Positions 31,311-42,049 of a stretch of 64,000 nt of DNA are shown one piece after another. The notes beneath the pieces were generated by a model. That model saw only the letters and a program-made list of their open reading frames with translations, did not search any database and was not told the DNA's origin. The stretch is from Paraphoma chrysanthemicola (lineage: Eukaryota; Ascomycota; Dothideomycetes; Pleosporales; Phaeosphaeriaceae): positions 1,674,001 to 1,738,000 of the forward strand of contig JAGMWG010000005.1 in the NCBI GenBank assembly GCA_020744225.1. The letters are read 5' to 3'. The translations under genes were made by a program, and so were the position numbers. How positions within the stretch are numbered: the first letter of the stretch is position 1; every line of letters begins with the position of its first letter.

Positions 31311-32530
31311 ATGTCGTCCAACCTGCCACTTCGCACAATTCGAATACCAGCACTACAGCGACAATGTCTGTTCCACCGCCACCGTCATGTCCAATCGCCC
31401 CGCGCGTTCTCCACCACCGCACCGCAATCGTTTGCCTCCACATCTCCGCGCCTACGCGGGCAGGGTCTCGGAAGGCAGGATAAGAGCATGACAAAAGCTG
31501 CAGTGAAGAATGCAACTGGACCAGCACCCGGGGTCAATTTCGAGAAGGCACAGCGGGATGTAAATTCATTAGCTGAAGATATTGGAATTCTGCAAGACAC
31601 AATTATCCGCGCAAGCATGAGGCAATTACCTGCGCCGTGGTCCCCGCGGTTCTGGGGATACTTTTGGAAACTGGTGAAGAGCAAGGCGACGGGAATGTAT
31701 TCGTAAGTCGCACCAATTGCACAAAGAGGGGACTTGTTAGAGCAAGCATGGGTCTCTTGAGCGCAGAGTTGAGATTCATATTGGACATTACGCTGACAGC
31801 CATACAGAAGAAGCGCTTATAAACGCTGTATATACAAATCAGGCGTCAAGAGCTACATGCCCATCGACGCCTTCAACGGCAGCCAACTCAAAGAACGCGC
31901 AAAGATCATGTACAAGCAACTTTACGAGAACTTTGCAAGGTCAGAATCCCCACATATGTCTTTGTACATACACACACTAACACATATCCCAGAGGCGACA
32001 TAAAATCCGCGTCAGGCCTACTCCTCCCTCCCCTCGCGCGCAATTTCAAGAACCGCATTGACGCCCGCGGAACACTGAAAATGGACTGGACGTTGCAAAA
32101 GTGCAAGGCGCGCATCGTCTCACATCGTGCTTCCCTCCTCGGCGATACGAATCCGGATTCGGGATATAGACAGATTGTGGTCAGGCTTGATTCAACGCAG
32201 GTGCTGAAGATCGCGAACTCAGGCTTGGAGAAGGGATGGGCGCCGCATGCGTCGAAGAGCTCTTTGCCCAAGGGTTTGACATGGAAGCCCGAGGGAGCTG
32301 TGAATAAGACTAAGAGTGTGGCCAAGTCGGACAAGCCAAGTGTGGACTTTGCGGACAACGGAGTGCCGAAGAGGGTAGTCGAGTATATGGTATTGCAAAA
32401 GCGAGTGGTCAGTGGCAGTGAGGAGCCATGGAAGGTTTGGGGTTTTGCGCAGGAAAGCACACCTGAAGTGATCGAAGAGGACGAGGACTACTGGAGGAAG
32501 CTCACGGAGGCGCAGGCTGGGCAGGTCTAA
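31311..32530 (+). CDS. MBA1/mL45-like mitochondrial protein (Tim44-like fold)
   Basis: Three exons: 31311-31702, 31808-31939, 31993-32530; 353 residues. The N-terminus MSSNLPLRTIRIPALQRQCLFHRHRH is a strong mitochondrial presequence. The mature part reads PAPWSPRFWGYFWKLVKSK, IDAFNGSQLKERAKIMYKQLYENF and GLLLPPLARNFKNRI, then a basic beta-rich domain with RQIVVRLDSTQVLKI and VVEYMVLQKRVV, and ends with EPWKVWGFAQESTPE. This fits the MBA1/mL45 family, which tethers mitoribosomes to the inner membrane for insertion of mitochondrially made proteins. Assignment is by overall layout, not by a strict motif. The two introns are 105 and 53 nt; the second has a GTCAGA donor. Confidence 0.75.
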
Positions 32531-32943
32531 TATGAGTTCCGAGGATCATGCGCCACTGTAACAATACCTGTGCAAATATCATAAGAAGATCAAGGAACAG
32601 GTGTACAGTACAACATTGTATCAGTAAACTGCTCTCAGTCGCCCCAAGTGCACATGTGGCTCATGACGATAGACGATATGGGAATTGAACATCGCACGAA
32701 ATCATGTCGTGATTGTTTCTAGCGGCTGAAATATGCTGTGGAAGGGACGCCGCCCATCGTCATCTAGCTATCTGTCCGTCACTGCCCAACGCTTTGCAGA
32801 TTCTGTCATTCTCCACAGCTGCCCCACCTCTGCCTCGCAGACGTGGGAAAGGGATCATGCTCTGTCCTTCGATATTAAAACGACCGAAGACGCAAGATGA
32901 TGGGAGCGTCAGACAGAGAGGGCGTGGTCGTTGTCGAAGGCGT
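32531..32943. other. Convergent 3' region of the MBA1-like gene and eIF1
   Basis: 413 bp holding two 3' ends; nothing further is recognised. Confidence 0.5.
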
Positions 32944-33449
32944 TTAGAAACCGTGAACCTATTATCTCATGTTAGCCATGCTCCTCGAATTCAGCCTCAT
33001 ATGTGGACGCACCTTTATAGTCTTTGCGTCAAGACCCAGGCCCTCCTTCTTGTCCGTCAAGAAGTCCTGCACATCCTTGCGTTGGTCGCCCTGGAGTTGG
33101 ACTACCTCGCCCATCTCGACGTCGGTGACAATGGTGCCATTGCAGGCGAATTTCTTCTTGATCACCTTGAGGATCTTCTTCTGGTCAAACTTCTTAGGCA
33201 GTCCCTGGACCGTGGTCAAGGTCTTGCGGCCATTGCGTTCTGCGGACGTGTTAGCATGGACGATGCGACAAGGCAGGGTAGTGGGGTGCAGAGAGATGCG
33301 CGTGTGCTGGCGCGAGTGGAGACGCATGGCGTGAACAACGTACGTTGGATACGAATGTGAATGTAGTCCTGTTGACTCTGCTTGACCTGGCCGGTATCTT
33401 CATCCGCTTCCGCGAACGGGTCGAAAGTTTTGAGGTTCTCGATTGACAT
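32944..33449 (-). CDS. SUI1: Translation initiation factor eIF1
   Basis: Three exons: 33449-33344, 33239-33013, 32958-32944; 348 nt, 115 residues. Start MSIENLKTFDPFAE, then IHIRIQQRNGRKTLTTVQGLP, FDQKKILKVIKKKFACNGTI, EMGEVVQLQGDQRKDV and the ending IKVHGF are all textbook eIF1. It binds the 40S subunit and enforces AUG selection. The last exon is just 15 nt (VHGF plus stop) and was placed from the conserved C-terminus. Without splicing, the C-terminus would change and extend. It converges with the MBA1-like gene across 413 bp. Confidence 0.97.
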
Positions 33450-34071
33450 ACGAGAGCTGTTTCTTGCGCGCGGGAGGTGGGGTTCGGGGTGGTAGCGTGT
33501 GGTAGCGGCCTGCAGGCTGGATCTGTTGTGTTGAGAATAGAGTTTTGGTTGCGGGTGGTGTGTTGTGGGTGTGTTGAGCAGGATGTGTACTGTATGAGGC
33601 TGCGAGGTGGGGAAATACGGGAAGGCAGACCGGGCGGTGAGCCCCACTATCTGTGCAGGTGCGATCTGTGAAAGGCAGCCGCGCTTGCCGTTTTGAGAAG
33701 CATCGGTATGTGAAGCGCAAGCTCCAAGTAACGAGATGAAACAAAACTATGTTTTAACAATGAACCACCGCTCTAAGCGCCCTTCGAACGGGTGAAGTAC
33801 AATCAAGCTAGACAGAGATCGCAACGCCATGACTTGACCTGCTGAAATCAAGAGAACATGGTATGTCACGGTGCATCGAACACGCCTGCAGACTTGGAAT
33901 TGTAAGCATACTCTTGTGCTACGCAATAGCGCTGTGCATTAATCGAGGCCTAAAACATCTAGTCCAATTTTCTACGAGGCCACTTGCCTCTGCTGTTACG
34001 CGATTCTACAGTTACACATACAAGTCCTCGACCGTTGGCGTGGACATTACCACGGCATGCGTGCTACATGC
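33450..34071. other. eIF1 upstream region and Asterix 3' flank
   Basis: 622 bp. The minus strand just upstream of the eIF1 start is rich in CCACC/CACAAC, typical of a strong 5' UTR. No gene is recognised. Confidence 0.5.
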
Positions 34072-34836
34072 CTACGAGGGCGGTGCCGCAGGTGGTGCCT
34101 CCGTTCCAGAAGCCATGCCTGGGCGGCCCGGTGGAGGTGGCAGAAGCAGGGACGAGTAACTCTGTGACACGCGGTCAGTAACCCCAATAGCGCACGTTCC
34201 CGGGTTGGAGGACTCACAACGAGGAGCGACATGGCTGCGACACGGTTAGCAACGCTCTTCATGTCTTGCGCCTAGACTTACCGGACATGCCAACCTGGAA
34301 GTAGGCTGGAGTGGTGGAGGTCCGCTTCTGTTCGGGCGACTCAGCGAGCCATGACTGTATGGCAAAGACGACAGCAACCCTTCACCTAATCAGCTTGGGA
34401 CGTAACACAAGATGGAGGACACTCACCAGCCGATCATCCTGTCAAGTGCATGTGATGTCAGTCATGCTTTGTTTGCGAATGCAATCGAGCGCCATACTTG
34501 TTTCGGGTGAAGATCTGGGTAGCATATCAGCCGTGCGTGCAACATGGGGGCGGAGAACGGCACTTACAGCAGCCATGGGCAGTGTGCTGGCCATTGTGCC
34601 TGAGGCCGCATCAGTATCAAGGTACCACCAGGCTACAGCATACAATGCTTACTCGACATGTCGCCGTCCGACTCCTTCTTCGTCGGTTCGGCATACGGCA
34701 CGACTGCAATGGCATGTTAGCACGTGACCTGTCTAATGACGGCGAGCGCTGGATAGGAGAGGCGAAGAGAGATGGCTGGCGAGCCGACGGGCCACGCACT
34801 GAGATCGGGACGTCGCATATCCTTTCGTGAAGCCAT
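34072..34836 (-). CDS. Protein Asterix (WDR83OS homologue), eight exons
   Basis: Reconstructed by hand; no single reading frame shows it. Exons: 34836-34800 (37), 34703-34653 (51), 34599-34568 (32), 34514-34498 (17), 34438-34427 (12), 34379-34282 (98), 34234-34218 (17), 34161-34072 (90); total 354 nt, 117 residues. The product runs MASRKDMRRPDLIVPYAEP, then MASTLPMAAIFTRNKMIGW, VAVVFAIQSWLAESPEQ, PAYFQVGMSAMSLLVSY, and a Pro-rich tail PPPPGRPGMASG. This is the Asterix pattern: two or three membrane helices and a proline-rich end. In animals Asterix with CCDC47 forms the PAT complex, an ER chaperone for polytopic membrane proteins. All seven introns are GT-AG, and the phases agree. Confidence 0.85.
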
Positions 34837-35264
34837 GGCGAATTGACGGGCGCTAAACTATGTGTTGTCCGAGATATTTGCCGCGGTGGTCGAGACCGAA
34901 GGGATGGGGTGAGAGTGTATCGCGTCGAGGTGCTGGCCACGGTTGGGTTGCTCCGCGCATCGGGAAATGTTGCGCGCAGGGTCAATGCCATGCCGGCCCG
35001 TCCCTGTCAGTGATCTGATCCCAAGAGATAACTCACACCTCAAATCCCACCCACCCATACCCACCTGCATATACGGGACTCTCCGCCTGTTGACAACGCC
35101 CGCTGCACAGCACGCCTCTGCTCCTCGCCATCTCATCAACAAGCCTCGGGTGGTGCTGTGCTGCTCCATCTGCATGACATCGTCAGCGCCGCTCCCTCGC
35201 CCGCTCCGACCTCGTCCCTTCGCTCCCACTTGCGCCTGACAACGATGATGCCGCGCTCAGTGCG
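34837..35264. promoter_or_regulatory. Divergent promoter region of Asterix and MED12
   Basis: 428 bp between opposite starts. The MED12 side is C-rich (CTCCCTCGCCCGCTCCGACC type), probably 5' UTR. Confidence 0.5.
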
Positions 35265-38200
35265 ATGACTTCTCGTCCTGCCCTGGGGACTCATGGCACC
35301 GGTGCGCCAGCTCGGAACCAGGGGCGGCGGCCCTCGAAGCCGCTCAACGCTCTCCCGACCCTCGACTGCATCGATCCCGCCCTAGAGGACGACCGGCCGC
35401 CGGTACATAATGCTCCCAGCGAGGCACGACAGCCGCCAAGGGGCAGGCCACAGCTCTTCTACAATACTGTCGCCAGCAACGGCATCGAACTGCCTATTCA
35501 CTCCTTTCCGTATCAGCCTACCGCGAATCTACCCGCGCCTCCGCGGCCCGGCTCTGTGCATCTGAGGGATGCTTCGCAGCAGCAACGCATACTACCGGGC
35601 GGAACAGGAGTGAAGGACCCGCCGAAGCTTACTGCGCCCGAGGTTGTTCCTGCGCCGGTGCAGTTCCCTGGCGGAAAGGCGGCGGATGTGTTTCCATGGA
35701 CGGGCAACAATGCCGAGGATACGCTGTCCGAGGCGCTGGTCAAGGGAGGAATAAGCAACAAGCCGCAGATTATGAATGAGACCAACACAGCGCGCCCATC
35801 CTTGTGGTCCAATCTAAAGAATAAGTCGGGCATCACTACCTTGTCGACCCTCTTCGTTGCGGTGCTCGAGAAGCGGCAGCAGAGCGGCCGTCTTCAAGTC
35901 CCAAACACCTTCAAGCCTCCACCACGGTTGACCTTGCGAGACTCCACCCGGGAAAGCTGGCTGCATGATCTGGCGAACCCGACTGTGAGCCTCCGACGGC
36001 TGAGCCGCACGATACCGCATGGCCTCACGGGCAAGGTGCTGTTGGAACAATGTCTGAACAAGAACATACCCCTCCCGCGAGCTTTATGGCTGGCCAAGTG
36101 CGTGGGAATTAACGAACTCCGTGCACACAAGCGCAAGGGTCAGGCTGGTACGGTGACATGGGGCAGGGGATGGACTAGCTCTGTTGAGCAGTTCCTCGAC
36201 AGCGTCATTTCTACCATCGGACAAGGTGACTGGAAGCCTCGCATAACATACTCACTCCAACTGGCGACATGTCTGTACAAGGAACATCTGCTCGACGACG
36301 ACCACTTTCTCGACTGGATATTGAACGGCTTGGATACGTGCCCGTCCGAACGATTATTCATCTGGCTTCTCGTGGCCTCCGTCTCCCACTACTGGATAGA
36401 CATTACCTCTTGTCGGCGGCGAGGAAAGCGTCTAGCGGAGTCGCTGCTCAACTATCTTGGAAAGCTGTATCAGCTGGAAGATCAGCCCACTTTTTCCGCT
36501 GCGCTTCAATATCTGGAAAATACCTTACTGAAGCTCCTTGCCACTCGACCGGCCTGTTTCCTTCTTCCGCAGTCATGGGACAGACATGGAGCTGTGCTGA
36601 GGACGCTGGCAGACAAGCGCGACCACCCTCAGATAAAGCAAGCTGTGCAAAAGCTAGGCTCCAGGAACGGTCGGCTTCAGCTGTCTGCGAGACATGCGAC
36701 CCCAACTTCTCAGTCCCTCGCTGCTAGAGTGTTCCGCAGATTGGACGCTGTCAACTACAAAAGCACGGTACGCATTGAAGACCTGTCGTACGAATGTATG
36801 GAACTCATGTCAAATGCAACCAAACTCATATCTGTCCTTCTGCAATGGGCATGCTCACACTATCGAATCGGATGTCATAGGATATACTTGGCAACTCGAT
36901 TACTTCGTAGGTGGAGTCATCTTGGCGCTGATATTTACGAAGGCATTCTGGCATACCTTCAGGGGATGACATGGACGGAGTCAGGAGATGTGCGCATCGT
37001 CCTACGCATCATCGCGGAACTCGTCCGCTCAAAACACTTCTCTGCCGGACGTTATCTGCAGTGGCTCATCGCTACGGGGTCATTGGGAAGCAATCTTGAC
37101 TTGTCCTTGGTGGGTTCACTCTTCATATGTCAATTCAAAACACTAACACGAAGACAGCCAACGTCGTGGGCGGTGCGGTTGATAACAGAAATCCCTCTCA
37201 CCGGACTCACAGACCAAATCCGAAATCTACGATGCACGTTACTGCGAGGTACCGCTCATTCCGCCGACTCCGAGAGTCTTGCTCTTCAACAGGCCAAACG
37301 AAATATCTCCGAGGCAGTGCCGGCATTGTTCGGTCTCAGCCTCGCACATCCAACTCAGAGTACTGTCAAGATTGCAGACTTGAGCTCAACGATCAAATTG
37401 GAAGTCGGTATCTGGCTGCGGCAGCAGGTAGCCCAGTATGCAGAGGTAAATGAGCAGTAAGTTCAACGGCCCTCAATATTTTATGCCTAGCTAAGAGATA
37501 CAGTGTCCCGACCAAAGACCCTTCTATCGAAGAGACTGCTGCAGTCTCTCTGCTCTCATCTTACGAGTACCACATCATTCGGTCTTACCTCGAACAGTCT
37601 GAAGACTTGGCCATCCTCGCAGATGTAGTTGGCATCACAACTTCGTCCCTGGATCCTACCGTTCTCGCCTCAGTCGCTGACACCCTGCATTATCACATGA
37701 AGGCTTTCCGGGCCATTGGTGCTTTTGACCCATTGTTTGGCAGAATTGCAATGCGGTACGCGGCAATCAGGACGATGCGGTTCCCGGAGCGAGAGTTTCT
37801 CCTCAGCCTGCAGAATCTCACCCGCACTGTACAACCCGACGGTCAGCTTCTCCAGCTGCTTGGCTATGATCTTAGCCGCCTAGATCAGAAGAACTCCATG
37901 GCTGCTTGCTCGCCAGCATCTGATAACATGGGCGAAGTAATGCAGCATACGGGCACGTATTCTGATGATGAGATTGAGCGAATACTGTCAAGTGGTACTA
38001 GCATGGATCAGCAAATGATGGCTCGCGTTTTGCGAAAGATCATCCGCAATCTCCAAGATCACGTAGGCAAGGGTTATCTGCAATTCGACAGTTATCCAGC
38101 CTGGTTCTGGCGATTGCGCAGTTTCGACGAACCTACGTTTGACACAGTGTTGCTTGAATGGCTAGACTCATCATTGATGGGCCATCAGATGTACACTTTG

Positions 38201-40258
38201 CAGATTGCTGTACCATCCCTCGTGGCTTCTGGGTGCTTGACATTGTCAACCCTTTTGGATACCCTACGGGCTAGCATAACACCGCTCAAACGAGGCCAGC
38301 TTGTCGAAGCTTCCTTGACTGCTGTAGATGGTTTGCGTATGCTTCTTCCCTCGAGCGATCTGAATAGGTCCTGTTCACCGCAAGACGCCTACCGATATCG
38401 GCTGGAGCAACACAAGCTCTGTTATGATAAAGATACTCGGATCATCCAATGTATCGGCGATGTTACAGACCTCGTCACGTCATTGCCCTCGCCGAGCGCA
38501 CACGAGAATTTGTCGATCTTGTTGTCCAGCCAAGCAGTCCTCTCGGTCCTAAAGCAGCATATCGTGTCTACCTTTGACCTTGTCTCTAAGACTTCACCTG
38601 GAGACATCGGGCTGCCCGTGAAAAGCAAATATCTGCGGCCCACGCTCAATCTCCTCTTAGATCCAGCGCGATCTTCACGTGAGTTCTCCTTTCTGGGGTT
38701 TTGGTGCAAGTGCCTAACGAGAAAACAGATTTATCAAAGTTGAGTCCGGACGAGCAAGTCGTTGCTGTCTTCAGCCATGCTAGCGAGCTGTCTTTGCCAA
38801 TCTGCCAGGTAATGATCGAGAACATATTCAGTGCAGACCCTACGCTCGATGGCGACGCAGTAGATGCGCTGTCTGCTGCTCTTCTTCATGCGGTCAAAAC
38901 AGCCGTTGAAGAAGATCAATCTCATGGGTTGCAATTACTTTCGAATCTTGACACCGCTCTCACCGACAAGGTATGTCACCATTGAAGTCCCCTCGAAAGC
39001 AACCTGGCTAAATTCATCAGATACGCCGTCATGCTGAACGCGAGATTTTACACGCATCATCTTTCCTCATCAATAGCGGCGTTACACCTGCAGATGCAGA
39101 CGGCAGAGCGAATGCGAATGTGGCTCACAAGTACCTTACCGTCATTGATTTGACTTCTACCAAGTCTGCAGACATGGATGATCATTCGTCAATGCTTCCC
39201 GCGTTGGTGGATCGGCTCAAGGGCATGTCACAAGCCCTGAGCACCTTGGGAAGGCCTGATAAGCAATCACAATCATCGGCGGTCCTCGAACTCTATGCTT
39301 GGTAAGTAATTCCGCACATGACTTATAACGCAATACTTACGCTGTCTTTTCAAGGTTAAATGCCCTCCTCCGCCTTGCCGTCACACATGGCTCTGTGCTG
39401 GTGCGCAACAGTTCTCTCGCACACCAAACCGCCCTGATGGTTTCCATCTTTTCGATACTCACACATTCAACGTTGGAGCTGTATCCTGGGATTACCGAGC
39501 ACGTTTTCGATGTGGCAACCATTCTTTCAGATTACATCTCCGACGACGTCCGTAACAACATTGCACGTCTTGAAAATACCAAGGCACTGGAATGTCCTCG
39601 ATGTCACTTCATCTTGGGAGCTGCCGCTCCGGTAGATGGCTGGCTAGTTCTTACTAAGCCGGTCAATTTGCCTCCCAATCCTCAACCCTCTTCCCAACCC
39701 TCAACTCCGATCACCACTCAGAGCCAGGGTTCACCCTACCAAAGTCCACAGATGGCGGCTTCTGCCACGGCAACGCCTCAACAGCGCTACTTCAACCAGC
39801 AGCAAGCGCAGAGACAGCAAATGCAGCAGTCACAGGGAGCACAGCAAGCGCAACAGATGCGTTCCTATCCTCAGTACCCTCAGCATTCAATGCAGCAAAA
39901 TCGACAGCTCCCGGCGCAATTGCAGCGTACACCTTCTTACCAAGCTTCTCCTTCGCCCTTGCAGCAAATGCAGCACATGCAACAAATGCAAAGCCTGGCA
40001 CAGCAACGCGCTACACAACCATCGCCGGTCCATCCGCAGCGTCCAACTCCTGCAGCGGGTCAAGGCAGTGCGGGCGGTCCTGTTGGTGGTAACGCGGCAT
40101 TGAGCAAGCTGCAAACCGCACATGCAAATCAGCAGAGGGAGTTCAAACAATTCCCGTTCGTTCAACCCAGATGGGAAATTCTCGCTGAGAGTGCGGGCAA
40201 TCCAAACCTCAATGAAACAGCAATCAGCCTAAGCTTATTCGGAGCAAGAAAGGTCTAA
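35265..40258 (+). CDS. SRB8: Mediator kinase-module subunit Med12
   Basis: Six exons: 35265-37109, 37158-37456, 37504-38678, 38729-38970, 39021-39301, 39355-40258; 4746 nt, 1581 residues. The N-terminal Med12 block is DVFPWTGNNAEDTLSEALVKGG near residues 144-165 (in two parts), followed by long helical regions with LLEQCLNKNIPLPRALWLAKCVG and ITEIPLTGL. The C-terminal 180 residues are Gln/Met/Pro-rich (QQAQRQQMQQSQGAQQAQQ), typical of fungal Med12. It is part of the nuclear CDK8 module that represses or tunes RNA polymerase II. Intron 37110-37157 (48 nt) is stop-free and in frame; I removed it because LDLSLPTSWAVRLITEIP is then continuous. Divergent from Asterix across 428 bp. Confidence 0.92.
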
Positions 40259-40644
40259 GATGGCTGAACATGAACAACAATTGTTCTTCTCTCGTTACTG
40301 TTATTACTTTCACATGTCTTATCCTTCTCGTTCTACTTTTCGGTCCTTCGTTCTGGTTGCACGGCATGCATGTACTGAGCGGTGGCGTTTCTGTTGTGAA
40401 AGATCATGACATGACAGTTGCATAACATGGCGTTTGTGGGGTTAGCATGGCTTGCATATATTTTTTCCGACTCCATGTGAGTCTCAGTAGCACATATAGC
40501 ATGGCGTTGTGTGGCAATGAGTTGGCAGATCATAGGTAGCATAGTTGGTAGATGGAGGCCATACATAGCTTTAAGAAACTTTGAACAATACCTTGCTCGC
40601 TCTGTGATTCGTCTACCCGATGTCTCTTGCGAGCTTAGCTGCGC
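40259..40644. other. Convergent 3' region of MED12 and ADE1
   Basis: 386 bp with T-rich 3' UTR-like sequence after MED12; nothing else is seen. Confidence 0.5.
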
Positions 40645-41637
40645 TCACGTTGTTTCTCCCGTGATCTTCTCGTACGCCTCTCGATACTTCTCTGCTGTCT
40701 TCCTCACAATGTCCTCTGGCACAGTTACACCCTCCTTCCCCTTCAGCCCCTCTCCAGTCAACCAGTCTCGCAAAAATTGCTTATCGAAGCTCGGTTGCGC
40801 CTTACCCAAATTCTGCTCCCAAGTCTCCTTTGGCCAAAAGCGACTACTATCCGGTGTCAACACTTCATCCACAAGCACCACCTCGTCATCGGCCGTGAGT
40901 CCAAACTCAAACTTGGTATCCGCGAGCACTATGCCCACTGCCTCCGCACGCTCCGCCGCCGCTTTGTAAATCGCCAGACTCAGTTCCTCGACTTTAGCGG
41001 CAACTTTCGCGTTTCCGATAATCTCACGTGCTTTCTCGGGACTAATGTTCTCGTCCTTGCCACCAACCTCGGCCTTGGTACTCGGCGTCCACAATGGCTC
41101 AGGCAGTTTCTGGCCTTCGATCAATCCTGCGGGGAGGGAGATGCCGTTCACGGTACCAGACTTGCGATACTCGGACCATCCGGAGCCGGTGATGTAGCCG
41201 CGGACAATGGACTCGATGGGAATGATGCGCAGACGGCGGACTTGCATGCTGCGATCTGCGAGGGCGGATTGATCTGCAATGGCCTGGGGGAGACTGCTGG
41301 AGAGAAAGTGCGTCTTCAAACCGGGGACGTGTTTGGGGAGATAGGTGAACCAGTATTTTGACATGGAGGTTAGGAGGGCGCCTTTTCCGGGGATCCCCTG
41401 GAGTTGTGTGAGAAAATGAACAGGGAAAATAATGGGCAAAGGCAATCCTGTAGACTGAGTTCATCGCTGAATTGTGCGACTTACATTCTCCATGATTACA
41501 TCGTATGCCGATATGCGATCGCTCGCGACAAATAGTAGTGTATCATCGTCAATGGCGTACAGATCGCGGACTTTTCCTGACGCGACCTTTGGCAATTTGC
41601 CCTGTATGTCGATGTTGACAAGCGCCTCGGAAGACAT
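40645..41637 (-). CDS. ADE1: SAICAR synthetase (phosphoribosylaminoimidazole-succinocarboxamide synthase)
   Basis: Two exons, 41637-41485 and 41397-40645, 301 residues; the intron joins DVIMEN to GIPGKGALLT. Conserved blocks: KVASGKVRDLY, FVASDRISAYDVIM, SKYWF, RRLRIIPIESIVRGYITGSGW, GLIEGQKLPEPLWTPSTKAE and LADTKFEFG, then VLTPDSSRFWP and YEKITG. It catalyses the ATP-dependent joining of aspartate to CAIR in purine synthesis. As I recall, SAICAR synthetase also lies near MAT in Botryosphaeriales, so its presence 22 kb from MAT1-2-1 may be a remnant of a wider linkage group. It is divergent from ATG29 across 412 bp. Confidence 0.97.
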
Positions 41638-42049
41638 TTTGAGTGACTGGAGCTGATGTTGTGAGTCTTCAAGAAAATGTTGGGCGAATGCGGATGGTTC
41701 CTGGAGTATTTTATGCAACCCTGCATGACGCAGAGTGGGGCGTGGGGATTGTGGCTGGTGGGTGTGGCGCACAACGGTAGCGCCTGCCTTGTTGCTGGGA
41801 TGTTCGAAGCGCAACGGCTGTGAAGTGATATTGTAGCACACTTTTCATCGCGAGGTCTTATCAATAAGATTTCTACTTTACCGCCCTGTCATCAACCGCA
41901 GTTCTCAACTGGTGCAGCCGGGCTGACGATCGGACTTGCGTAGATTGGTTCACGCCAGGCTCCATTCGATACCCCAGCCTCGAATCATCCACCACGTCCA
42001 TCGCGAGTCTCAACATCCCTCCGTCTGTTCGACACTCTGCATCGTCAAA
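41638..42049. promoter_or_regulatory. Divergent promoter region of ADE1 and ATG29
   Basis: 412 bp. A TGCATGACGCAGAGTG stretch near 41723 contains a TGAC half-site as bound by Gcn4/CpcA-type factors, which would suit a purine gene, but one half-site is weak evidence. Confidence 0.35.
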
